Shown: positions 15,136 through 22,677 of the stretch, piece after piece | Numbering within the stretch: position 1 is the stretch's first letter | Layout: the number at the start of each line of letters is the position of its first letter | Source of the DNA: an uncultured bacterium | GTDB lineage: Bacteria; Bacillota; Clostridia; Lachnospirales; Lachnospiraceae | Length of the DNA stretch: 24,887 nucleotides | Assembly: GCA_937893485.1 (NCBI GenBank) | Contig: CALBJL010000217.1 | Coordinates: 1-24,887, forward strand | Direction: 5' to 3' | Made by a program: the position numbers and the translations under genes | The notes under the pieces: generated by a model | The model's input: the letters and a program-made list of their open reading frames with translations, nothing else | What the model was told of the DNA's origin: nothing | The model's database searches: none

Positions 15136-15164
15136 ATAATACCACAAGAACGCAAATGACGCAA
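15136..15164 (-). promoter_or_regulatory. promoter of the pheB-like/hom operon
   Basis: On the minus strand TTGCGT (15159-15164) and TATTAT (15136-15141) are 17 nt apart, just after the prfB stop and about 50 nt before the pheB-like start codon. Confidence 0.6.
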
Positions 15165-15168
15165 GACC

Positions 15169-16297
15169 TTATTCGTCCTGCGCCATTGTTCCTCCCTGTG
15201 AGAGCCATTTTAAATATGCATTGATAAACGGGTCCAGATCGCCGTCGAGCACTGCATCTACATTTCCTGTCTCGTAACCCGTCCGACGGTCTTTGACCAT
15301 CGTATACGGCTGCATGACATAGGAACGGATCTGGTTGCCCCAGCCGATCTCCGTCACTTCACCACGGATCTCCGCCTCTTTTTCCTCATTCTCCTGCCGG
15401 CGCAGCATGAGCAGCTTCGCCTTCAGCATCTGCATCGCCTTGTCCTTGTTCATATGCTGTGACCGCTCATTCTGGCAGGTCACAACGATACCGGTCGGAA
15501 AGTGCGTGATACGGATCGCAGAGGACGTTTTATTGATATGCTGTCCGCCTGCTCCGCTCGAACGGTAGGTATCGATACGGATATCCTCGTCCTTTACCTC
15601 GATGTCGATATCTTCCTCAATATCCGGCATCACATCACACGACACAAAGGACGTCTGACGTTTGCCCGCAGCGTTGAACGGCGAGATGCGCACCAGGCGG
15701 TGCACACCCTTCTCCGACTTGAGATAGCCATAAGCATTCTCGCCGTTGACCTGAAAAGTCACGGATTTGATACCAGCCTCATCACCCTCATGGAAATCAA
15801 GCACTTCCACTGAAAAGCCCTTGTCGTTTGCCCAGCGCGTATACATGCGGTACAGCATGGAGGCCCAGTCACACGACTCCGTACCGCCTGCGCCCGCATT
15901 GAGCGAGACGATCGCAGCATCCCCGTCAAACTCGCCGGATAGCAGCGTCTTGATACGGATTGCGTCATACGTCTTTTGATAAACGGCTACCGCTTCCTCA
16001 ATCTCCGGAATGAGCGAAGCATCATTTTCCTCCTCCGCCATCATGATCAGCGTCTCGATATCCTCATAGTGCGTCTCCAGGTTATGATACGTCTCAATGT
16101 CATCCTTGAGGCTTTTTAACGTTTTCATTTTCTGCTGGGAAACCTCTGTCTGATTCCAGAAATCAGGCGCTTCCATCTCCCGCTCTAATTCTTCAATACG
16201 CTTTGACTTATTCGCTAAGTCAAAGTGCATCCCTCACTTCCATCAGTGGTTCTTTCCACGTATTTAATAAAAACCGATACTGGTCTAATTCTACCAC
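15169..16297 (-). CDS. prfB: peptide chain release factor 2, with programmed +1 frameshift
   Basis: The full product is 375 residues, made from two frames. The first begins at GTG 16297 (AGGTGA upstream), reads MVELDQYRFLLNTWKEPLME and ends ...DAL at CTT-TGA (16225-16220). A +1 shift on CTTTGAC continues as DLANKSKRIEELERE to the end. RF2 recognises UGA and UAA; the SPF tripeptide (205-207) that reads UGA and the GGQ motif (250-252) that triggers peptide release are both present. The in-frame ATG at 16230 would be picked by simple gene callers but misses 22 residues. RF2 controls its own level by this shift: when RF2 is scarce, the UGA is read slowly and shifting rises. Confidence 0.95.
16219..16225 (-). 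other. prfB programmed frameshift site CTTTGAC
   Basis: CTT-TGA-C on the minus strand is the conserved RF2 recoding signal: the in-frame UGA at 16222-16220 is skipped by a +1 slip on CUU. An AGGG that can pair with 16S rRNA lies five nt upstream of CTT, as in other bacteria. Confidence 0.92.
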
Positions 16298-16385
16298 AAA
16301 TGTCACCTACTTTCTTTTTTGGTATTCTTATTGATATTTATATTCATATACTTTTTGAGATTCTTTCTCTCCTACAGGTGGGCTG

Positions 16386-17702
16386 TCACTTCTGACCCTG
16401 CAATACCTCAATCGCTTTTAAAATCTGATTATCCTGCATCATATCATACGTTTCCGCATCGGGATCGAGATATTCATATTCGAGCTCAATATCCGGATCA
16501 ATGCCCTCGCCCTGAATATTTTCACCGTTCGGAGTATAATATTTCGCTGTGGTCAGCTTGAACGCACTGCCGTCCGCCATCTGACGGATGCTCTGGACAA
16601 TGCCTTTTCCAAACGTCGTTGTACCGATCAGTGTGCCGTATTTGAAATCACGGATCGCTCCCGCAAAAATCTCGGAGCTGCTCGCACTGTTTTCATTGAT
16701 CAACACGACCATCGGATAATCCATACATGCAGCATCGGATTTATATTCTTTTCGATTGCCGTTTTTATCCTCTGTCCAGACAGTCACACCCTCCGGCAGA
16801 ATCTGATCCAGAATATCCGTTACCGAATTGATCATACCACCCGGATTGTCACGCAGATCCACGATCATCGATTTCATTCCCTGCGACTCGAGGTCCTTAA
16901 CGACATCCGCAAACTCCGTCGCCGTCTTGTCACCAAACTCCGCGATCATAATATAACCGATCCCGCCGTCCAGCATCTGACCGCTCAGGGTCGGCACATC
17001 TACAATATCACGTGTCACATCCAGCTCCAGATATCCGGCATGACCTTTCCGGTAGAGCTTTAAATGTACCTTCGTGCCCTTTTCCCCGCGGATATGTGTG
17101 ACAAGCTCCGTCAGCTCCATCGATGTCGCCGTGATGTCGTCCACCTGCACAATAATATCTCCGTTTCGGATATCTGCCTTTTGTGCCGGGCTGCCCTCAT
17201 ACACATGGTTGACCGTCACCTGCATCGTAGCGGGATCCTGCTGTAACACAGCGCCGATCCCACTGAGCGAAGCGGTCGCAGAGATCATCATGCTCTCATA
17301 CTCCTGTGGCGTATAATACGCCGAATAGCGGTCACCGATGCCCTCAAACAGCCCCTTGTAGAGTCCGTCTACGAGATCCTCCGTATCGACATCCTCATAA
17401 TAATAAGTACGGATCGCAGTCACCAGTCGCTCGATCTTGCTCTGAACCGAAGCGCTCAGCACCTCCGTGCTGTCCGTCGTCTGCGACATCTGCGCCATGT
17501 TGTTTTTTGCCTTGCTGATACTTGCCATCGGAATGACCAGAAATATAACCAGACACAGCACAAGCACCGTCAGCCCACCAATCGAGAGTCCTTTGTAAAA
17601 AGCCCCCCTTTTCTCAGCCTCTACCCGGCGCATCTCCTCGCGCAGCGCATCCGCATCCGCGATCTGCTCCTCTGACAGTTGCAGTTCTTCCTTTTCATCC
17701 AT
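16386..17702 (-). CDS. S41 family C-terminal processing protease with PDZ domain
   Basis: The 438-residue protein has a cytoplasmic acidic N-terminus, one membrane anchor (about 43-63), a PDZ domain (about 145-225, GIGAVL...GSPAQKADIRNGDIIVQVDD) and an S41 protease core. The serine-lysine dyad is Ser341 in NENSASSSEIFAGAI and Lys366 in TTFGKGIVQS, 25 residues apart as in E. coli Tsp. CtpA/CtpB-type enzymes cleave exported proteins from the C-terminus; in sporulating Firmicutes CtpB acts in sigma-K signalling. ATG 17702 is preferred to TTG 17708; AGGTGTAGG upstream overlaps the ftsX stop. The gene follows ftsE-ftsX closely and is probably in that operon, which links it to envelope work at division. 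Confidence 0.93.
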   Translation of the reverse strand: MDEKEELQLSEEQIADADALREEMRRVEAEKRGAFYKGLSIGGLTVLVLCLVIFLVIPMASISKAKNNMAQMSQTTDSTEVLSASVQSKIERLVTAIRTYYYEDVDTEDLVDGLYKGLFEGIGDRYSAYYTPQEYESMMISATASLSGIGAVLQQDPATMQVTVNHVYEGSPAQKADIRNGDIIVQVDDITATSMELTELVTHIRGEKGTKVHLKLYRKGHAGYLELDVTRDIVDVPTLSGQMLDGGIGYIMIAEFGDKTATEFADVVKDLESQGMKSMIVDLRDNPGGMINSVTDILDQILPEGVTVWTEDKNGNRKEYKSDAACMDYPMVVLINENSASSSEIFAGAIRDFKYGTLIGTTTFGKGIVQSIRQMADGSAFKLTTAKYYTPNGENIQGEGIDPDIELEYEYLDPDAETYDMMQDNQILKAIEVLQGQK

Positions 17703-17712
17703 ATACAAAAAC

Positions 17713-18621
17713 CTACACCTTCAAATGCTTTCTAATCGTCGTGAAGCTTCCCATAAAACCGATTCCTACACCTAAAACCAGTCCGACCGGCGCAAGCGTG
17801 CGGAACACGGTGCCAACCGGCAGAAAGCTCAACATGCTGCTCAGGAAATTGAATTTGTCCATAATATACACGATCAGTCTGCTATACAGGAAATACAGCA
17901 ACACAAGCGGCAGAATCGATCCAATCAGTCCGATCAGAATACCCTCTACGACAAACGGCGCACGCACGAAAAAGTCGGTCGCACCGATCAGCTTCATAAT
18001 GCCGATCTCCTCTTTGCGGACAGCAATACCGACCATGACCGTATTGCTGATCAAAAAGACCGCTACACAAAGCAGGATCAAAATGATACCCGCCGATACA
18101 TAACCGATCAACCGGTTAAAGTCCGATAACGTATTCGCTACGATCTCGGATCTGCGCACCTCACGCACACCCTGCAGACTTTCCAGATAAGTAACGAGCG
18201 AATCCTGCATCGACACATCATTTAAATAGATCTCATAGCTCTCGGACTTTTGCAGCGGGTTGTCGTCTCCGAAGCCCTCTGCCAGATCTTCATGCCCTTC
18301 AAAGTAGACCTGCGAAAACTCTTTCCACGCATCATCCGCGGACTTGAAATTATACGCGGACACTTCCGGACGTTCCTTAATCTTATCTCCGATCTCAGCG
18401 ATCTGCTGGGGCGTGACATCATCCTTGAACAGTACCGTGACTGCCACGCCTTCCTCTGCATTTTTTACCATTGCCTGAAAATTGGTCACAATCGCAAAAA
18501 ACAGTCCAAACAAGAAAATACAAGCTGCCATCGTCGCGATAGAAGCCAGTGAAAACATTTTATTTCTCCATATGTTTTTAACGCCCTGCCTGAGCGAATA
18601 GAAAAATGTACTAATTCTCAT
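17713..18621 (-). CDS. ftsX: FtsX, cell division ABC transporter-like permease
   Basis: The 302-residue protein has the FtsX layout: an N-terminal membrane segment (about 22-45, MFSLASIATMAACIFLFGLFF), a large extracytoplasmic loop of about 120 residues (about 47-170), and three C-terminal membrane segments with the MKLIGATDFFVRAPFVVEG motif between the first two. FtsX with FtsE activates peptidoglycan hydrolases at the septum rather than moving a solute. The start MRISTFF (18621) matches the family; GTG and ATG codons a few triplets upstream are alternatives. It overlaps the end of ftsE by 11 nt. Confidence 0.95.
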   Translation of the reverse strand: MRISTFFYSLRQGVKNIWRNKMFSLASIATMAACIFLFGLFFAIVTNFQAMVKNAEEGVAVTVLFKDDVTPQQIAEIGDKIKERPEVSAYNFKSADDAWKEFSQVYFEGHEDLAEGFGDDNPLQKSESYEIYLNDVSMQDSLVTYLESLQGVREVRRSEIVANTLSDFNRLIGYVSAGIILILLCVAVFLISNTVMVGIAVRKEEIGIMKLIGATDFFVRAPFVVEGILIGLIGSILPLVLLYFLYSRLIVYIMDKFNFLSSMLSFLPVGTVFRTLAPVGLVLGVGIGFMGSFTTIRKHLKV

Positions 18622-19306
18622 CGTCATCACCACCCATACCGTCTGTCAGAGAATCTGAAACGACAGTTCCTTTCTGAATCGTAATGACACGTTTCCCCAT
18701 CGCACGCACGATCTCCATATTATGTGTCACGACAACGACGGTCGTGCCGCGGGAATTGATCACTTCAAGAAGATTCATGATCTCCCATGCATTATTATTG
18801 TCGAGGTTTCCTGTCGGCTCATCCGCCAGCAGGATACGGGGATTATTGACAAGCGCCCGCGCAATCGCTACACGCTGCTGTTCTCCGCCGGACAACTGCC
18901 GGGGGAACGAGCGGTACTTTGCTGCAAGACCTACCATAGACAGCATCATCGGCACCTTCTGACGGATGCTGCGATTCGACGCTCCGACTACCCGCTGCGC
19001 AAATGCAACATTGTCATATACATTCCGATCCTTGAGCAGCCGGAAATCCTGAAAGACACACCCGATATTTCTGCGGAAATACGGCACTTTGCGGTGCGGC
19101 AGCTTACGAATATTGGTACTGTTAATCGTGATATCTCCGGAAGTCGGCTCCAGCTCCTTTAAGAGCAGCTTGATGAGCGTGGACTTTCCAGAACCACTGT
19201 CTCCTACGATAAACACAAACTCGCCCTCTGAAATATGGAGCGAGACATCATTTAATGCGGGTATGCCCTGCGAAAAGGACTTACACACATGTTCCAGACG
19301 AATCAT
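18611..19306 (-). CDS. ftsE: FtsE, cell division ATP-binding protein
   Basis: The 231-residue ABC ATPase has Walker A GDSGSGKST (35-43), the Q loop around VFQDF (84-88), signature LSGGEQQR (138-145), Walker B ILLADEP (158-164) and the H loop VVTHN. It is the ATPase of the FtsEX complex in the inner face of the membrane. AAGGAGGT just before the ATG gives a strong start. The gene lies 21 nt after the CdaR-type regulator gene and overlaps ftsX. Confidence 0.96.
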   Translation of the reverse strand: MIRLEHVCKSFSQGIPALNDVSLHISEGEFVFIVGDSGSGKSTLIKLLLKELEPTSGDITINSTNIRKLPHRKVPYFRRNIGCVFQDFRLLKDRNVYDNVAFAQRVVGASNRSIRQKVPMMLSMVGLAAKYRSFPRQLSGGEQQRVAIARALVNNPRILLADEPTGNLDNNNAWEIMNLLEVINSRGTTVVVVTHNMEIVRAMGKRVITIQKGTVVSDSLTDGMGGDDDEN

Positions 19307-19327
19307 AGAACCTCCTTACTTCCCCGG

Positions 19328-20416
19328 TCAATAATCCATGGTCTCCATATATTTCATATACTGAACGACCATCAACGCAATCTTAAACGTGATAGCGTCC
19401 TCAAATATACGCAGATCCAGACCGGTACTTTTCTGCAGTTTATCCAGACGATAAACCAATGTATTGCGGTGAATGTAGAGCTGACGGGATGTCTCAGATA
19501 CATTCAGATTATTTTCAAAGAATTTGTTGATCGTCATCAGAGTCTCTTCATCGAAATCATCCGGCGATCTGCCTCCAAAGATCTCCCTGATAAACATTTT
19601 ACACAGCGGAATCGGTAACTGATAGATCAGACGGCCGATACCGAGTGCCGCATACGCAATAATATCTTTATCCTCAAAAAAGATCTTTCCGACATCAAGA
19701 GCCATGCGCGCCTCCTTGTAAGAACGCGATACCTCCTTGATCTCTTTTACAATCGAACCATACGCAATATGTACGTCCGTATTTCCGCTGCCGACAAATA
19801 CCGCACGGATCGCCTCGGCAGACTTATTCAGCTCGGGGTAGCCCTCGCCCTCAAGCAGCTCCCGCACAACAATAATATTCTTCTCATCGACTGCGGTGAC
19901 AAAATCATGATTCTTGCCGTGGAATACGCTGCGCACGCGCTCTAACTCGTTGCCATCCTTTTCGCGGTTCGTCTCAATGATAAATACCGCACGGGGCACA
20001 TCGATCTCAATATGGAGCTTCTTCGCACGGTTGTAGATATCAACCAGCAGCAAATTGTCCAACAACAGATTTTTGATAAAGTTATCCTTATCAAAGCGCT
20101 CCTTGTACGCGACAAGCAGATTCTGGATCTGGAACGTCGCGATCTTTCCAAACATATACGCATCCTCGGTATCCCCGCATGCCAGGAGCACATACTCTAA
20201 CTGATGTTCGTCAAATACCTTGAAGAACTGGCATCCCTGCAGCACCTGTGAATCCGCCGGGGATTCCATAAATGCACGCGCCGGCTCAATATAATTATCC
20301 GCCTCAGGAAATGTCGAAGCGAGAACAGTCCCCTCTGTGTCAATGACACACAGATCGTTCCTCGTAATACCCTTTAATCCGTCTATTGTATTTTGCAAGA
20401 TCTGATTTGATATCAT
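19328..20416 (-). CDS. CdaR/PucR-type transcriptional regulator
   Basis: This 362-residue protein has an N-terminal sugar-diacid-recognition-like domain (about 1-130, NDLCVIDTEGTVLAST), a middle domain (about 140-270, with IKEVSRSYKEARMALDVG), and a C-terminal helix-turn-helix (about 295-360: FFENNLNVSETSRQLYIHRN, then a recognition helix with TLVYRLDKLQKSTG). This is the layout of CdaR/PucR regulators, which respond to small metabolites; no ligand can be read from the sequence. GGGAGGAG supports the ATG. It sits 21 nt upstream of ftsE and may share its transcript, an unexpected partner for a division operon. No convincing promoter is visible upstream (20417-20564). Confidence 0.85.
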   Translation of the reverse strand: MISNQILQNTIDGLKGITRNDLCVIDTEGTVLASTFPEADNYIEPARAFMESPADSQVLQGCQFFKVFDEHQLEYVLLACGDTEDAYMFGKIATFQIQNLLVAYKERFDKDNFIKNLLLDNLLLVDIYNRAKKLHIEIDVPRAVFIIETNREKDGNELERVRSVFHGKNHDFVTAVDEKNIIVVRELLEGEGYPELNKSAEAIRAVFVGSGNTDVHIAYGSIVKEIKEVSRSYKEARMALDVGKIFFEDKDIIAYAALGIGRLIYQLPIPLCKMFIREIFGGRSPDDFDEETLMTINKFFENNLNVSETSRQLYIHRNTLVYRLDKLQKSTGLDLRIFEDAITFKIALMVVQYMKYMETMDY

Positions 20417-20564
20417 ATCGGCTCCTCCCGTCTTTCACGTTGTGTGCGCTGTTAGACAATTTTCACAATAAAAAAATGTGGAATCCTGCGCAAGAAAGAC
20501 TTTGTGTATCTCATTTTAATGCAAATCAACAAAAAAGGGAAGAGGAAATGCTATATTTTTTATG

Positions 20565-21437
20565 CTAATATTCTAAAAAACCTTCCCCCAACACCTCATT
20601 TGCATCCGTCACAATGACAAATGCACGTGGATCGAGTTCTTTGACGCAATCTTTAAAGTCCAAAACTTCCTTTTTTCCGACAACACAAAACAGCATTTTT
20701 CGCATTTCATCGGAATACATGCCCTGTGCCGGTATCGCTGTACAGCCGCGGTCCATCTCATATAAAATGTGCTCTGCAATCTCTGTCGAGCGGTCCGAAA
20801 CGACAAATATCATTTTTGAATAGTTCCAGCCGTCGAGAATCGTATCCGATACCTTCGTCACGATCGCCACCGATATGATCGCATACAACGCCGGCCGCGC
20901 GCCCACCAGATAATATCCGGCGGCAATGACCGCACCATCCAGCACAAGCAGAATCTGCGCAATCGAGTAATTGCGGAATTTGTGGTGCAGCAGGGACGCG
21001 ACCAGATCCGTGCCGCCCGTCGCATTGCCGGTGCGGAATACGAGCGCGATCCCGACTCCACTGATCAGTCCGCCATACAACGCCGCCAGCAAATAATCAC
21101 CCTTCGCCAGATCGATTGGCGGGATGACCGCCAGCCACACCGACAACAGCAGCGCAGCGACCGCCGTCCTGCACACAAACTGTCTGCCCATGACAAACCA
21201 TGCGATAATAAACGCCGGCAAATTCAACGCGATATTTGTAAACCACAACGGAATGCCGCCGGGAACCAGTCCCGTTGTCGTCCGGCGGATAATAATACCG
21301 AGTCCGGTAAATCCGCCGTTGACCATGCCCATCGGGTCAAATACTGCCTGTACTGCCAGCGCAATGAGACCGCTTCCCGCCACCAGCAGGATATAGTCCC
21401 TGACCACCTCTTTTTTCTTTTTATGAATACGTGCCAT
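20565..21437 (-). CDS. YitT family membrane protein (DUF2179 C-terminus)
   Basis: The 290-residue protein has about five or six membrane helices (about 15-190) with the family motifs FDPMGMVNGGFTGLGI and FRTGNATGGTDLVASLLHHKF, and a cytoplasmic C-terminal DUF2179 domain (about 215-285; PAQGMYSDEMRKMLFCVVGKKEV). The fold is shared by the YitT/YvjA/YqfU group, whose role is not established. Ribosome binding signal is weak (AGGAA about 16 nt upstream). It follows the WecG-like gene by 36 nt. No clear terminator is found after it. Confidence 0.92.
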   Translation of the reverse strand: MARIHKKKKEVVRDYILLVAGSGLIALAVQAVFDPMGMVNGGFTGLGIIIRRTTTGLVPGGIPLWFTNIALNLPAFIIAWFVMGRQFVCRTAVAALLLSVWLAVIPPIDLAKGDYLLAALYGGLISGVGIALVFRTGNATGGTDLVASLLHHKFRNYSIAQILLVLDGAVIAAGYYLVGARPALYAIISVAIVTKVSDTILDGWNYSKMIFVVSDRSTEIAEHILYEMDRGCTAIPAQGMYSDEMRKMLFCVVGKKEVLDFKDCVKELDPRAFVIVTDANEVLGEGFLEY

Positions 21438-21473
21438 AAACCGTAGATATTCCTGCGTAATTGTTTTTCACAA

Positions 21474-22163
21474 TTACTTTCCTTCACCATGATCATCATA
21501 CTGGTTCACATGCATCTTAAATCTGCCAAAGTGAATCAGCCGCTTCATCCGCCAGCCGAATCCTTTTTTCTCCATAAGCAGTCCGTAGTTCTCGCCAAGT
21601 CCGTACCACAGCTTTGCCAACAGCTTGCTGCGGTTTTTCATGAGGAACTCCTCCTGCTGGGGGGTCGGCATAACAGATACTATGATATCCGGTGCCGCAC
21701 TGTTGATCTCATTGATCATGCGATCCAGATCGTCCGGATATTCTTCAATACTATATTGTCCGACGATCTTCAGTTTTTCATACCGCTGCGCCAAAATTTC
21801 TTTTATTTTATCGAGCGCCGCATTTTTTGCCGCAACGAGATAGACCTGCTGCTGCCCGCGCTGTAACCGTTTCATCAGTTCCGTAAAGAACAAATGATCC
21901 GAAGCCTCTCTGATGCGCTGGTTGGAAGTGATGCCTGCCACGCTAAGTATCTCCGGATCTTCGACTACAATCAGGTCTGCCTGTTCTACAAACGATTTTT
22001 CCTCCTCAGAACCGCTGCTGCTCACCTTCATCAACGACTGCATGGACATTGTCAAAAACATGCATAGCCGTTCACTGTGTAACGCCTCCTGCGCCAGCTG
22101 CAGCTCGTCCCTCAGCGAATAATTCGGGAAGGTCATTCCCAAAAGCTGTATCTGTTTAATCAT
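21474..22163 (-). CDS. divergent WecG/TagA/CpsF-like glycosyltransferase family protein
   Basis: The 229-residue protein has the core order of the WecG/TagA family: an N-terminal QIQLLGMTFPNYSLRD, a substrate region (LIVVEDPEILSVAGI) where family members carry an Asp-Gly, YLVAAKNAALDKIKEIL, a PDIIVSVMPTPQQEEFLMKN motif that corresponds to the conserved P-x-Q-E, and a C-terminal KGFGWRMKRLIHFGRF. Members transfer ManNAcA or ManNAc during teichoic acid or polysaccharide synthesis. The N-terminal substrate motif looks altered, so the activity is uncertain and it may have a different role. It has its own promoter (22197-22225) and AGGTGGC before the ATG. Confidence 0.6.
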   Translation of the reverse strand: MIKQIQLLGMTFPNYSLRDELQLAQEALHSERLCMFLTMSMQSLMKVSSSGSEEEKSFVEQADLIVVEDPEILSVAGITSNQRIREASDHLFFTELMKRLQRGQQQVYLVAAKNAALDKIKEILAQRYEKLKIVGQYSIEEYPDDLDRMINEINSAAPDIIVSVMPTPQQEEFLMKNRSKLLAKLWYGLGENYGLLMEKKGFGWRMKRLIHFGRFKMHVNQYDDHGEGK

Positions 22164-22196
22164 AAGCCACCTATATCTTTTTTAGAATCCGTGGAT

Positions 22197-22225
22197 AGTA
22201 TACCAGAATGGCATACTTTTTTCAA
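22197..22225 (-). promoter_or_regulatory. promoter of the WecG-like/yitT unit
   Basis: On the minus strand TTGAAA (22220-22225) and TATACT (22197-22202) are 17 nt apart, with TGg before the -10 (TGGTATACT). It lies 33 nt upstream of the start codon. Confidence 0.78.
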
Positions 22226-22617
22226 CCGGCAGAAGATGTCTGATAATTCCACATGGTTTTCCGTTATATTCCGACATGATCCACAGTTTTTTTACATCTC
22301 GATTGTCAAGCATTTTTCGACAAAATATCCCATATTTTGCATATTTATCGTATCTGCACAAAACTTTTGTTCGCTTGTTTTACTATGTAAACCACAAAAT
22401 TTGTCACTTTTTCTGTGGATAATGTGAATAACTTCGTGTATAACTCGCTTTTGTCGATAAAATCGTTTTTTCAATGTGGATAACTTTTTTCTTTGGTGCT
22501 ATCTTTTCGCAGCGGCTTTTCTCCATTTTTTATCGTTTTGTGCAATTTGCCTTTTCGTGGGTGGTAGTAACAATTAACCCAAACGTAATTTTCAATAAAT
22601 TCGGTAGAATTTTATAT
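22226..22617. other. AT-rich intergenic region without genes
   Basis: The gap between the WecG-like start and the NlpC/P60 terminator is about 450 bp and AT-rich. No reading frame with a ribosome binding site is seen. Besides the DnaA-box-like cluster at 22414-22483 it holds one more near-match (TGATCCACA, 22277-22285) and long T runs. Confidence 0.6.
22414..22483. promoter_or_regulatory. cluster of DnaA-box-like 9-mers
   Basis: Five 9-mers lie in the same orientation (minus-strand reading in brackets): TGTGGATAA at 22414 (TTATCCACA), TGTGAATAA at 22423 (TTATTCACA), CGTGTATAA at 22435 (TTATACACG), TGTCGATAA at 22452 (TTATCGACA) and TGTGGATAA at 22475 (TTATCCACA). Three match the TTATNCACA consensus exactly and two differ at one position. 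T-rich DNA follows. This is a DnaA-binding cluster by sequence; it is not next to dnaA or dnaN in this window. Confidence 0.65.
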
Positions 22618-22650
22618 CAAAAAAGAGACCCCACTTTTTATGAGGTCTCT
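22618..22650 (-). terminator. Rho-independent terminator of the NlpC/P60 gene
   Basis: AGAGACC (22624-22630) pairs with GGTCTCT (22644-22650), and the minus strand continues into six Ts (22623-22618). It lies 27 nt after the stop codon. Confidence 0.88.
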
Positions 22651-22677
22651 GACGTATACTTGTACTATTGGAAAATA

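Noticed and set aside
14644..15147. 167-codon reading of the ACT gene starting upstream at 15147
   Set aside because: Its first 50 residues are out of frame with the true N-terminus, which is read from ATG 15086 and matches the family.
20417..20564. terminator for yitT and promoter for the CdaR-type regulator
   Set aside because: No stable hairpin with a T run and no -35/-10 pair could be identified.
22226..22617. chromosomal origin of replication at the DnaA-box cluster
   Set aside because: No dnaA, dnaN or rpmH in the window and genes on both sides run in the same direction, so oriC is not supported; only the DnaA-binding cluster is claimed.
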